DNA from: Mesorhizobium sp. B2-3-4
GTDB taxonomy: Bacteria > Pseudomonadota > Alphaproteobacteria > Rhizobiales > Rhizobiaceae
Direction of reading: 5' to 3'
Length of the DNA: 64,000 bases
Assembly (NCBI RefSeq): GCF_006442315.1
Contig: NZ_VFVY01000017.1
Span: 62,001 to 126,000 of the forward strand
A program made the translations under genes and the position numbers. Shown here piece by piece: positions 25,353-34,170 of this stretch. Position 1 is the stretch's first letter. Every line of letters starts with the position of its first letter. The notes under the pieces were generated by a model that saw only the letters and a list, made by a program, of their open reading frames with translations, was not told the origin of the DNA and searched no databases.

Positions 25353-26477
25353 TTACTGTGTCAGCACGTTGCTGATTTCGACCATGTTGGAGCGCACCCG
25401 CAGGATGTAGAAGCCCATCGTCGTCAGGTGCGTCGGCAAGAGCCAGCCATCCTCGCGCCCGTTGGCGATGATGAAGGGCTGGATACGCAGGGCCGAGACG
25501 AACTGCGCGTCCATCGTATCCCAAAGGCTCTGCAGGTGCTTTTCCTTGATCACGTCCTCGAAATCGGCCTGGGCGCCCTTCATCAGGCCGTAATAGGCGT
25601 AGAGCTGGCCATAGGCGAACCAGTAGCGGTCGTCGGCACGGGTGTCGAACCAGCCGTTGTTGTGGTTCTCAGCGCGCTCCTTGAGGATGGCGGAGGTCGA
25701 GCCGATGTCGCTGGCGATGCGGTCTATATACTGCTTCAGATTGTCGGCGCGGGCATCGAATGTGGCCTGGCAGGTGGCGAGCCGGGCATTGAACGACCGC
25801 AGCTTGCGCACGGCGTCGCGATAATAGCTCGGCGTCGGCGTCTTCGGGCCAAACGGGCTGACGCCGAAATACCAGGTATATTCGTCGAACTGCAGATTGC
25901 CGCGCGCGTCCTGCAGGTCGGCGTCGATCTGCGAGGTCGTGCGCACGCGGCCGAGATTGTCGGCAAGCTCGGTCGCCGTGCGCCGCACCGCCTGGTTGAT
26001 GCCGCGCTGGAAAGAGGCCTTGTTGTCCATCCAGGGCGTGTCGTCCCAGTCGATGCCGAACAGGCCGAGCTTGTAGAGGATCATCGACGAGATCCAGGCA
26101 TTCTGGTTGACGTTGAAGTCCGTCAGGTCTGCCGCCACCTGGGCGATGCCGGAGTTGCCGCACGTCTTGGCGGTATCGGTTCCGGTGCCTGCCGAAACCT
26201 GCTCGCCGGCGGAAACGTTACGCTTCTCGAACGTGTAGGTGTCGGGGTAGTCGGGATTGAATTTGTTCCACCACTGGGTGGCGTAGAAAAAGTTGGCGTA
26301 GAGCCCGATCAGCACCAGAAGGGCCAGGCCGACCACGGCTTTCAGGATAAAGCCGCGTTGCCCGTACCAGCGCCCGGCCCACATGAACGGCCACAGGATC
26401 ACGCCGATCACAAGGCCGATGCCACGGCCAATCCACTGGAAAATCCTGACGAAGAAATTCACGATCGGATCGAGCAT
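25353..26477 (-). CDS. DUF2333-family inner-membrane protein
   Basis: This 374-residue protein has a hydrophobic amphipathic N-terminus (1-35), a clear membrane helix at about 43-65 (FILKAVVGLALLVLIGLYANFFY) and a roughly 300-residue C-terminal domain, probably periplasmic, rich in aromatic residues and helices. It matches what is called DUF2333, for which no activity is established. It is the last member of the minus-strand set that contains the coiled-coil protein and the AAA+ ATPase. It starts 103 bases after the preceding gene, in a stretch with no obvious terminator. Confidence 0.8.
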   Translation of the reverse strand: MLDPIVNFFVRIFQWIGRGIGLVIGVILWPFMWAGRWYGQRGFILKAVVGLALLVLIGLYANFFYATQWWNKFNPDYPDTYTFEKRNVSAGEQVSAGTGTDTAKTCGNSGIAQVAADLTDFNVNQNAWISSMILYKLGLFGIDWDDTPWMDNKASFQRGINQAVRRTATELADNLGRVRTTSQIDADLQDARGNLQFDEYTWYFGVSPFGPKTPTPSYYRDAVRKLRSFNARLATCQATFDARADNLKQYIDRIASDIGSTSAILKERAENHNNGWFDTRADDRYWFAYGQLYAYYGLMKGAQADFEDVIKEKHLQSLWDTMDAQFVSALRIQPFIIANGREDGWLLPTHLTTMGFYILRVRSNMVEISNVLTQ

Positions 26478-26580
26478 GGCTTTATCACCCCCTCAGCATG
26501 ATGCCAAAAAAATGCAGGCTTTTTGGACAATATCATGCACCAAAACAATAGGTTAGAACGAAAAGACGGTTTAGGTCGTC

Positions 26581-27879
26581 CTAGTCGGTCAGGCCGTAGA
26601 GGCGTGTGCGAAACGCCACCTTGTCCTTCAAATATGTGGTTTTCAGAACGTCCACAACATGCGATCGCCAGGCATCGCTGAAGCCGTCATAATCCTTGTA
26701 GAAGCCGTCCTTGTTGAAGATGTAGCGCGAGACGAAGTCCGACGGCACGAAATCCGAGATCAGCCGGTTGGTCAGCCAGGCGTCGGGATGATCCGGCTTG
26801 GCGCGGATCACCAGGAAGCGCTGCTGCGGGAAGACGTCCTCGATCTTGAGGTGGCCGAGCTGGGCGATCTCGCGCTTGGCGGCGTTGAGGAAGGGGAAGT
26901 TACCGTCCTTGGTGATCAGGTCGGCATGGCTCTGGATCCAGGTCTGCAGCCAGACCTTGTCGACATCGGTCAGATTGCGATTCGGCTCGGCGTCGCGGAT
27001 CAGAGCGCGCACCACCATCTCGGCCCGGTGCTCGAGATAGCCCGAGGCTTCGATCCAGGAGGCGCGCGGCAGTTCGATGCGGCCGGTGGCGGCCAGGAAT
27101 TTGAACACCTTGTCGGCGTCCTTGATGGAGAGATAGCTGACCTGCCAAGGCCGCGAGCGGCGGAAGCCGGGAGCCGCAGGGTCGCTGATGACCGTCGTCA
27201 TGTCGGGGTCGACGAAGACGTAGAGACCGCCGAAATGGCTGGTCCAGTAGGCGTTGTGGCGGAAGATCACCTGGTCGGGCACCAGGGCGTTCTCTCTGAT
27301 GTCGCCGCAGATTTTGGCAAGCTCGACCATGCGCGTCAGCATGGTGTTGTCGCGCCAGGCGTCAGGTTCCTGCTTCAACCGGTCGACCAGCTTGCCCAGT
27401 TCCGCGGCCTTGCCCAGGACATCCTCGGCCGACAGCACCTTGAACTCGACCTGGTTGATCGACAGCAGGTCCTCGATGTCGTTGACCTTGGGAACGGAAT
27501 CCTCGATCTCGCCGTAGATGACGTCCTTGATGGTCAGCGCGTCGATGGCACGCTGGTTCTTGGACATGAACTCGAACATCAGCTGCGAGGTGTTGGAGAA
27601 GGCGGTGTGCACCACCGGCAGGTCGATCTGCGACGGCGTCAGGATGATGAAGCGGCGGTTGACCTCGTTGGGGTCGAGATAGTCGGGGTCGCCGCACTCG
27701 TCGGCGATCTCGGGCGAGAAGCCGGTGCGGTCGATCTGGAAGCCTTGCAGCTTTGTCGGCTGAAGACCGAAGGCCGCCAGAGCCTTGTTGTAGCGCTGGA
27801 TGAGATGCGGCTCGTCGACGGTGAGCAATCGGCCGTAGATGAGTTCGTTGTCGCGCAGAAGATCGGGCTTTTTGCTCAT
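26581..27879 (-). CDS. Conserved protein of unknown function in AAA+ gene set
   Basis: This 432-residue soluble protein has no signal peptide, membrane helix or motif I can name (it may be the family annotated as DUF6638 in rhizobia). It is rich in short charged helices, with recognisable stretches NRRFIILTPSQIDLPVVHTAF and RFLVIRAKPDHPDAWLTNRL. I start it at ATG 27879 (MSKKPDLLRDNEL) after GAAGG; the 39 residues upstream in the longer frame are translation of the intergenic repeat. Position and strand suggest it works with the AAA+ ATPase and DUF2333 protein. Confidence 0.7.
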   Translation of the reverse strand: MSKKPDLLRDNELIYGRLLTVDEPHLIQRYNKALAAFGLQPTKLQGFQIDRTGFSPEIADECGDPDYLDPNEVNRRFIILTPSQIDLPVVHTAFSNTSQLMFEFMSKNQRAIDALTIKDVIYGEIEDSVPKVNDIEDLLSINQVEFKVLSAEDVLGKAAELGKLVDRLKQEPDAWRDNTMLTRMVELAKICGDIRENALVPDQVIFRHNAYWTSHFGGLYVFVDPDMTTVISDPAAPGFRRSRPWQVSYLSIKDADKVFKFLAATGRIELPRASWIEASGYLEHRAEMVVRALIRDAEPNRNLTDVDKVWLQTWIQSHADLITKDGNFPFLNAAKREIAQLGHLKIEDVFPQQRFLVIRAKPDHPDAWLTNRLISDFVPSDFVSRYIFNKDGFYKDYDGFSDAWRSHVVDVLKTTYLKDKVAFRTRLYGLTD

Positions 27880-27883
27880 CTTG

Positions 27884-27944
27884 CCTTCACCCCGTTTACG
27901 GGGAGAAGGTGCCCGAAGGGCGGATGAGGGGCGGCGCCGGCGCT
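27884..27944 (-). repeat. Intergenic palindromic repeat, copy A (inverted)
   Basis: On the minus strand the copy runs from a GCC-rich head through CCTCATCCGCCCTTCGGGC to the hairpin CCCCGTAAACGGGG. It faces copy B across the DUF559 gene, so the two form an inverted pair about 0.5 kb apart. Confidence 0.85.
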
Positions 27945-27946
27945 CA

Positions 27947-28357
27947 TCATTTTCCACCCGACGTTGAGGCGGGCAAAAACTTCGCGTCGGTACCAATCAT
28001 CTTGCGATCCAACCGACCGTCCAGGGCCGCAACAATCGTATCCAGCACGCTCTTGTGGCCCGTGAGGACATCAGAATGCCAAACCCTCAACACCGACCAG
28101 CCGTTCCTGTTCATGGTTTCATCCCTGTATCGATCATGAGATCGATTTGCATGCTGGCTTCCATCGACTTCCACAACCAGATTGGCTTCACGGCAGGCGA
28201 AGTCCGCGAAATACGGACCGATCGGTAGCTGACGAACAAATTTGTGACCATTCAATCGTCGCCCACGCAGTTCATGCCACAACCGTTCCTCGGCTTCATT
28301 CTCGACTTTTCGGAGCTCACGCGCTCTCGCCACTTTCGGCTCGTTTCCTCCACGCAT
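27947..28357 (-). CDS. DUF559-family endonuclease-domain protein
   Basis: This 136-residue protein has the DUF559 core seen in Vsr/restriction-like nuclease folds: ARELRKVENEAEERLWHELRGRRLNGHKFVRQ, then IGPYFADFACREANLVVEVDGSQH with the D...E-x-D catalytic pattern, and WSVLRVWHSDVL. The biochemical role of the family is not established. The start is taken at ATG 28357, with GAGGGGC upstream; a start ten codons earlier lies in the repeat. The gene sits between members of an otherwise coherent operon and is enclosed by inverted repeat copies A and B, so it looks like an inserted cassette. Confidence 0.8.
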   Translation of the reverse strand: MRGGNEPKVARARELRKVENEAEERLWHELRGRRLNGHKFVRQLPIGPYFADFACREANLVVEVDGSQHANRSHDRYRDETMNRNGWSVLRVWHSDVLTGHKSVLDTIVAALDGRLDRKMIGTDAKFLPASTSGGK

Positions 28358-28412
28358 GGCGCTGCCCCTCATCCGCCCTTCGGGCACCTTCTCCCCGTGA
28401 ACGGGGAGAAGG
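28358..28412 (+). repeat. Intergenic palindromic repeat, copy B
   Basis: The copy reads GCGCTGCCCCTCATCCGCCC through the hairpin CTTCTCCCCG-TGAA-CGGGGAGAAG. It supplies the DNA just before the DUF559 start and ends seven bases from the AAA+ ATPase stop. Confidence 0.88.
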
Positions 28413-28418
28413 AAAAGA

Positions 28419-30323
28419 TCACCACGTGCCCTTCTTCTTCATCTCCTCCATCTCGCGCGCCGCCCTCTCGCGCAGCCTTGCGTCCCGCAGCAGTTTTTCC
28501 ACCGCCGCGTCGTCGGACTTGTCGGAATAACGGAATTCGCTGTCGGCGTAGCGGTTGATCTCCTGCATGACCATGTCAAGCGAGAACGGTCCGCGCAATT
28601 CCTCGATCATCGCTTTCTTGTCGTCGTAGCTCTTGTGCATGAAGGCTTCCGGCTTTTCGAACCAGTCGTCGGGGAGCTCGATGTCCATGGCGCGCATCTT
28701 GATGGCGTCGGTGACGTTCTTGATGGCGCGGCCGGTGAAGCGCGGCTCGGCATCCTTGATCAGGTGCAGGTAAGTGCCGATGTCGGCCATGGTCTTGGGT
28801 GCGCCGTTTTCCTTCATGTAGCGCTCATAGACCCGCATCAGCCCGTCTTCCTGCGGCTTCTCATGCTCCTCATAGGCCTCGGTCACGGCGCGCTGGATTT
28901 CCTGCGCGGCATAGAGTTCGTGCTTGCCCAGGGGGATCTCGTGGTTCTTGCCGGCGAGCAGCACGAAGATGTCGATATAGTCGTCGCGGGTCTGCGGGCC
29001 GTCGACCAGCCAGCGGGCGCCGGCGCGCTGGCGCAGCGCATCGTCGACATTCTCGGGATAGTTGGAAAACATGCCGAACGAGCAATTGCCGCGCACCACC
29101 GTGGCGGCACCGGCGAAGGCGTCCATCAGGACGCCGGTGATCTCCTGCTGGCCGGCCGAGGCGCGGTCATCCGAGCGGCGCGCCGCCACCTGGTCGATGT
29201 CGTCGATGGTGCCGAAGCCGATGACGCGCGGGTTCAAGACATTGTTGATGAACTGACGGCAGTTCTGACCCGACTTGCCCTGGTAGGACGAAATCTGGTC
29301 GACGCCGAAATTCTCGTAGGCGAAGGGATAGCCGGCAACCTGGCAGTAGCCATTGACGAGGCCGGCGATCATCTGGATCAGCGTGGTCTTGCCGGTGCCG
29401 GGCGCACCGTCACCGATGAAGGTGAAGAGGAAGCCGCCAAGCTCGACGAACGGGTTCAATTCGCGCTCGAAATCATAAGCCATCAGCATCTTGGCGAGCT
29501 TGACCGACTGGTATTTGGCGATGTGGTTGCCGACGACCTCTTCCGGCTTCTTGAAGGTCATCACCAGCGGCTTGGAGCGCTTGCCGGGCGCGACGTCGAA
29601 ACCATCGAGGGTGAAATCGTCGGCGTCGATGCGGATATGGGCGTTCTCGAACGGACCGATGCCGTCGAAGCGGCCTTTTCGCGCCAGCAGCCCGTCGATG
29701 GCGACGCGGGCGAAGGCGCGCGCACGGGTCATCAGGTCGGCATCGTCCGTCGATCCCGTTATCGCCTTGTCGAGCCCGGCCAGGATAGACTTCACCGCAT
29801 CCTGCGGCGTGTCGAACAGAAAATCCGGCTCCGCAATGTCGTTGGGCGCCTCGCCGTCGCTGTCGATGAGCTGGAACAAATAAGAGGCGAGGCTGAAGGC
29901 CGAGATATAGGCCGAAGCCGACAGCAGCTTCTTGAAGGTGGATGCCTCGTCGCCTTCGAGGGGCGCGCGGGTGTTTTTCGCCTGCAGGCTTTCGAGATCG
30001 GAACCTTCGGCGAAAACATCAGATACCGCGAGCGCGATCGCCGTGCCGCGCCGGGCGCGGAAAAGCAGCGTGTGCTGTGCAATTGTCAGCAACTGGTCGT
30101 CGGGATGGACGGCGCCGACGGTCTTCGACAGCTCCACCTCGCGCGTGCGGCGCACCGACCCGACCGATACGGTGGAGACGAAGCGCCGGTTGGTGCCGGC
30201 AAGCGCGGTTCCGGATTCGCGCGAGGGGTCTTCCAGCACGACGATGCGGGTGATGAAGCTCTGCGCGGTGGCGCGATGCTTTTCGATAGCCGCTTCCGGG
30301 ATGGTGGTCAGGCCGGTGTCCAT
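28419..30323 (-). CDS. AAA+ ATPase of uncharacterised gene set
   Basis: This 634-residue protein has an N-terminal region of about 280 residues without a recognisable motif and a central AAA+ module. Walker A is GAPGTGKTTL with K312. A Walker B-like strand VIGFGTIDDIDQVAARR follows, and a sensor-like NCSFGMFSNYPENVDDALRQRAGARW carries candidate arginine fingers. No membrane segment is seen. ATG 30323 is preceded by GGAG; the longer frame from 30350 overlaps the upstream stop. The AT-rich membrane gene ends two bases before it, so translation is coupled. It probably remodels a partner complex with the coiled-coil protein. Confidence 0.85.
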   Translation of the reverse strand: MDTGLTTIPEAAIEKHRATAQSFITRIVVLEDPSRESGTALAGTNRRFVSTVSVGSVRRTREVELSKTVGAVHPDDQLLTIAQHTLLFRARRGTAIALAVSDVFAEGSDLESLQAKNTRAPLEGDEASTFKKLLSASAYISAFSLASYLFQLIDSDGEAPNDIAEPDFLFDTPQDAVKSILAGLDKAITGSTDDADLMTRARAFARVAIDGLLARKGRFDGIGPFENAHIRIDADDFTLDGFDVAPGKRSKPLVMTFKKPEEVVGNHIAKYQSVKLAKMLMAYDFERELNPFVELGGFLFTFIGDGAPGTGKTTLIQMIAGLVNGYCQVAGYPFAYENFGVDQISSYQGKSGQNCRQFINNVLNPRVIGFGTIDDIDQVAARRSDDRASAGQQEITGVLMDAFAGAATVVRGNCSFGMFSNYPENVDDALRQRAGARWLVDGPQTRDDYIDIFVLLAGKNHEIPLGKHELYAAQEIQRAVTEAYEEHEKPQEDGLMRVYERYMKENGAPKTMADIGTYLHLIKDAEPRFTGRAIKNVTDAIKMRAMDIELPDDWFEKPEAFMHKSYDDKKAMIEELRGPFSLDMVMQEINRYADSEFRYSDKSDDAAVEKLLRDARLRERAAREMEEMKKKGTW

Positions 30324-30325
30324 TC

Positions 30326-31105
30326 CTATGCTCCTACCGAATTTAACCAATTATTCGCGATGGGGTAGATTCCGACGGCGAAATAGTTAAGTATATAAAA
30401 TATCATATAAAATATTACTATATAAAGAAAGGGGTATCGTCCGTATACTTTGAATATAATTGCGATAGCATATGATAAACTTTCCAAAAATTGACATGAT
30501 ATGGTTATTAATGGTTGAAATATTCTTGAAATTTCACTGTATGAGATAAATATAACTCCTATAGAAACTATAGATATCACGAGTGACGCCGGGAATATCA
30601 TAGCCCTAGCTATCGGGAGTGCTACTTCGTAGTTTTTGCTTTTCCATGAAAGGTACAAAAAAATTAGCGAGAAGGGGATGATGGCTATCGAAATAGCCCA
30701 AGGCTCCAAGCGGACGGGATGTGTTAATGATGAGGAGATACTTCCTGAAATAAATACCACACAAAACAAATTAAGGGATGATAGTATCTTTTTATCATCA
30801 GTAAATATATAGTCAAATCTAATATTTCTAAATCCTATTACATATGGTAATAAAATTAAAGATGAAAATGTTAATTGATCTTTATATATAGATAGCTCAA
30901 TTTGAAAAAAACTACCAATACCTCTCCATATTTCTGAAAATATAATCTGGTAATTTACTACAATTCTCTTAATTATGTCGTAGAGTAAATCACCGGTAGG
31001 GCCAGCGATGGAAAACAGTTGCAGGCCGGCTGGTGCAGCGGCGGCTAATACAAGCCATCGACCTTGTTTCTTTATGTCGCCGAAATGTTGAAGTACACTA
31101 GACAT
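30326..31105 (-). CDS. AT-rich polytopic membrane protein, unknown function
   Basis: This 259-residue protein has about six hydrophobic segments (for example SSLILLPYVIGF, SLIFLYLSW, LVISIVSIGVIFISYS, FLYIVIFYMIFYILNYF). I do not recognise a family. Its composition is unlike the rest of the window: the stretch 30841-30900 is 20% G+C (12 of 60), against about 65% in the next gene. The first 35 codons are GC-richer, so the gene looks chimeric. It overlaps the upstream gene by eight bases and its TAG lies two bases before the ATPase start. This tight fit is surprising for recently acquired DNA. Confidence 0.7.
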   Translation of the reverse strand: MSSVLQHFGDIKKQGRWLVLAAAAPAGLQLFSIAGPTGDLLYDIIKRIVVNYQIIFSEIWRGIGSFFQIELSIYKDQLTFSSLILLPYVIGFRNIRFDYIFTDDKKILSSLNLFCVVFISGSISSSLTHPVRLEPWAISIAIIPFSLIFLYLSWKSKNYEVALPIARAMIFPASLVISIVSIGVIFISYSEISRIFQPLITISCQFLESLSYAIAIIFKVYGRYPFLYIVIFYMIFYILNYFAVGIYPIANNWLNSVGA

Positions 31106-32243
31106 CCGAGATGACCTGCCCGTTCGACAGGATGTGGACCTTGTAGCCGGCGAAAATCTTCTGCGCCTCGCCGGCGGCGTAGAGCGCCTGGTAGGCTTCG
31201 TGCGGGATCAGTGCGTGGTTCTCGTAGCTCGACACGCCCTGGCGCGCGGCTTCCAGGTCGTCGGTGTTGATGAAGAATTCCTGCGTCGTCTTCTCGCTGG
31301 AGAACAGGCCCTTGCGGCCGGGCTTCTCGCCCTTGGAGTAGACCTCCTGGATGGTCCAGGTCAAAAGCCAGGCATTCTCCGGCTTGCGTACCTTGGCAAG
31401 TACTTCCGTCACCGTCGAATTGTTGTCGGTGATGCCTGCCGAATAGAAGGGGCCGAGCACGACGCGGCGCAACTGCTTGGGGTGCAACGGCTCGAAATCC
31501 TTGTCGAGATTGACCGCTATCGTCGCCGGCGAGAGCGTATAAGCGGAATTCTTCTCGGTGAAATCGTCGAAGCGGTGGGCAAGTTCGGGGTTGAGCAAAC
31601 CATCGACCGGCAGCGGAATGTCGACCTTGTCGTTGAGCTTGCCGCTGCGGTCGACAAGCTGGCGGACCATGCTTTCCGAGGAATCCTCCACCGTCACCAT
31701 GTAGACCAGGGGCAAGTTGGCGCTGCCGTCGAACGAGGCCCAGTGAACGAGATAATAGGGCCGCGCCGTCTTCGGATTGACCGATACCTTGGCCGTCTGC
31801 GCCAGCGTGAACGGCCCGAAAGTCTGCTCGCTCTTGACGTCCTCGAGGTAGAGCCGCTCGGCCATCGATTTCTGCAGCGCCTCGGGGAACTCCTTGTGGC
31901 GCAGGATGAAGTCGGCCATCTCCTCGCGCAGCTCGCCGGCCTGGGGGATGTTGGCGAGCCGGCTGTCGGCCTGGCGGCGGTCGTTTTCCAGCTCAAGCAG
32001 GTTCTGGAACATCGGGTAGCCGCTTTCGGCACGCGAGATGCGGAACGTGTCCATGAAGCCCAGCCGGTTGCGCCAGCAGGCGAAGGACTTGTCCAGCCGG
32101 GCGATGTATTCGGCGACGATCTTGGCGACGATGCCATGCCGGTAGAGCGGCGAGCGGTCGTCGCGCATGAACACTTCAAGGCCGCTGAGCGCGGCCGTGA
32201 TTGCCGAGAAATACCGCGCCGCGGCGTCGTTTTCGGGAGTCAT
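31098..32243 (-). CDS. Conserved protein of unknown function in AAA+ gene set
   Basis: This 381-residue, probably cytoplasmic protein lacks signal and membrane segments. The N-terminal 130 residues are helical and charged (SGLEVFMRDDRSPLYRHGIVAKIVAEYIARLDKSFACW). The rest is beta-rich, with YYLVHWASFDGSANLPLVYMVTVEDSSES. I cannot name a family with certainty; rhizobial members of this operon carry DUF numbers such as DUF6384. It follows the coiled-coil gene by 43 bases and overlaps the AT-rich gene, so it belongs to the same transcript. Confidence 0.7.
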   Translation of the reverse strand: MTPENDAAARYFSAITAALSGLEVFMRDDRSPLYRHGIVAKIVAEYIARLDKSFACWRNRLGFMDTFRISRAESGYPMFQNLLELENDRRQADSRLANIPQAGELREEMADFILRHKEFPEALQKSMAERLYLEDVKSEQTFGPFTLAQTAKVSVNPKTARPYYLVHWASFDGSANLPLVYMVTVEDSSESMVRQLVDRSGKLNDKVDIPLPVDGLLNPELAHRFDDFTEKNSAYTLSPATIAVNLDKDFEPLHPKQLRRVVLGPFYSAGITDNNSTVTEVLAKVRKPENAWLLTWTIQEVYSKGEKPGRKGLFSSEKTTQEFFINTDDLEAARQGVSSYENHALIPHEAYQALYAAGEAQKIFAGYKVHILSNGQVISDV

Positions 32244-32286
32244 GCTGTCAGCTCTGCGATTGTCGCACCGGTGCGCGCGGCAATTA

Positions 32287-33372
32287 TCACTGCACGTAGT
32301 TGGCCGAATTGTGCTTCTTCAGCACTTCGTCGAAGCGTCGGGCAAAGGCATCGTCCGCCAGCTTCTTGCGGCGCTGGATGTCGGCGCTGGCCACCATGTT
32401 CTTCTCGTGCATCTCCAGGAGGTCGCCAATGTGCTTCTGCGAGGCGGCGCCGATGCCGGCCATCGTCTCCTCGGCCGTGGTGTCGACCTGGCTGCCCAGC
32501 GTGTTGATCTTGTGGGCGACATCCTGCTGGGCGGCGGTCTTCAAGGAATCCTCGAGCGCCTTGTAGAGCACGATGCGCTGCTCGGTATCGATGGTCAGCT
32601 TGTTGATCAGCGTCGACTGCGCGGCGATCTGGTTGTTGAGCGAATCGACGAAGGTCTGGAACATCGAGGTGTAGCGCTCGAGCGTCTGGCTTTCGGCCAG
32701 CAATTCCTGCTCCTTGGCCTGCTTCTCGTTGTATTCGGTGGCAAGCGTCGAGCGTTCGCCTTCGAGCTGCGTGCGATCCTTCTGGCTGGTCGAGGCGGCG
32801 ATCTTGTTCTCGATGTCGAGCAGCATCGGATTGAGCTCCTCGATACGCTTCTGCACGGCTTCGAGGTTGGACATGGTGGTCTTGCGGCGCTCGATCACCT
32901 GCGACAGACTGGTCTCGGAGGTCTTGTAGCGCTGGTCGAGCACTTCCTTTTGCGCCTTCAAGATGCCGACGATGGTGTCGGACTTGGCCAGCAGTTCCTG
33001 CAGGTTGCCGGCCAGCGACATGTTGCGGACGCGGTCCGTGCGCATGCGCTGCTTGCGCTGCGAGGAGAAGATACCGACGAAGTTTTCCCAGCCGGAATAG
33101 TTCTTCATGCTTTCGAACTCGGCGCCGAAGACGTTGGTGGCGTCCTCCAGGCCGATAATGAGGTCGGCGATATTGCCTTCCATCACCTTCTGCTGCTTCA
33201 GCACATCCTCGATGCGGGCATTCTCGATGTCGAAATTGGCGTCGCCGATCTTCTTGTCCGCGGTGGCGAGCGTGTCGAGCACGGTGCCGGACTGTTCGAT
33301 CTTGGTGCGCATGTCCTGCACGACCTGCTTGGTCTTGGCAATTTCGGCATCGAAATTCTGCAATGTCGCCAT
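32287..33372 (-). CDS. Long coiled-coil protein heading AAA+ gene set
   Basis: This 361-residue, almost entirely alpha-helical protein has heptad-rich regions, notably residues about 1-80 and 150-280 (EIAKTKQVVQDMRTKIEQ, RRKTTMSNLEAVQKRIEE, EGERSTLATEYNEKQAKE). No signal or membrane helix is present. The general plan recalls TelA-like or phage-shock scaffold proteins, but I see no diagnostic motif. ATG 33372 follows GGGAGG; the ATG at 33393 lacks it. As the first gene of the operon it may form the scaffold or the substrate of the AAA+ ATPase. The 277 bp upstream contain GTTCA/TGAAC inverted repeats but no firm promoter. Confidence 0.75.
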   Translation of the reverse strand: MATLQNFDAEIAKTKQVVQDMRTKIEQSGTVLDTLATADKKIGDANFDIENARIEDVLKQQKVMEGNIADLIIGLEDATNVFGAEFESMKNYSGWENFVGIFSSQRKQRMRTDRVRNMSLAGNLQELLAKSDTIVGILKAQKEVLDQRYKTSETSLSQVIERRKTTMSNLEAVQKRIEELNPMLLDIENKIAASTSQKDRTQLEGERSTLATEYNEKQAKEQELLAESQTLERYTSMFQTFVDSLNNQIAAQSTLINKLTIDTEQRIVLYKALEDSLKTAAQQDVAHKINTLGSQVDTTAEETMAGIGAASQKHIGDLLEMHEKNMVASADIQRRKKLADDAFARRFDEVLKKHNSANYVQ

Positions 33373-33649
33373 AAGGGCCTCCCGCTTCGACATCAGGTCG
33401 CTGATTGCGAACAGCGGCGAATATATGTGGGGTATCAGGGGATTGAAAGACGTGAAGACCGCGCGCGGCGCGAAAACAAATATCCGGGCCGCGCCCTTGA
33501 AAGGCAGTGGAACCGTGGTGATGGCGTGATTAGCTGGATGGCTGGATATAGTTCAGTTGATTTTGAACTTTCACGCCGGCAAAGCAATCAGTCCCGGCAA
33601 AAGCGGATGCGGCTGAAATTCGGCACATGACTGGTCGGTTGCAGTTGGT

Positions 33650-34039
33650 TCAGGGTTTTGGATCGGCCTTCAGATAGGCGATGACGTTGGCGATGTCCTC
33701 GTCATTGCCAAGGCCGCCGAAGGCCATCCTGTTGCCGGGCACTTTCAGCTTGGGCGACCTGAGGTATTCGGCAAGATTTGCCTCGTCCCAGACGAGACCG
33801 GCGGCGCCCGCGCTCTTCATCGCCTCCGAATAGTGGCCAAGGAAGCTTTCGGCGGTCCCCGCGGTGCGGCCGACGACACCCATCAGATGCGGGCCGACCT
33901 TGTCGCGGTCGCTCGCCGCCTCGTGACAGGCCATGCAGCGGTTGAAGACGTGCTTGCCCGCCACGGGGTCGCCGCCGGCCCAGGCGGCGCAGGACGTCGC
34001 AACGAGAACAAGGCTGGTGGACAAGACGGCTCGAAGCAT
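33650..34039 (-). CDS. Periplasmic class I cytochrome c
   Basis: This 129-residue secreted electron carrier has a signal peptide (1 to about 21, ending AWA), haem attachment at C35-M-A-C38-H39 and a probable axial methionine in GNRMAFGG. The pattern GKHVFNRCMACH...KVGPHLMGVVGR is that of c2/cytochrome c-550-type proteins. It could carry electrons from the bc1 complex to an oxidase. ATG 34039 gives the signal peptide directly at the N-terminus; the longer frame adds 26 unlikely residues. Confidence 0.9.
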   Translation of the reverse strand: MLRAVLSTSLVLVATSCAAWAGGDPVAGKHVFNRCMACHEAASDRDKVGPHLMGVVGRTAGTAESFLGHYSEAMKSAGAAGLVWDEANLAEYLRSPKLKVPGNRMAFGGLGNDEDIANVIAYLKADPKP

Positions 34040-34170
34040 GGCTGACCCCGGAGAGCTCTGGCTGGGTAGGGGAAAATAGGGCACTGACCTTAACAAAGGC
34101 ACCATAGAAGGGCGCATCCGCCAAGAGGTGGCAGCCGGCTACCCGATGCGCATGTCCTGCGCGCCTCGTG

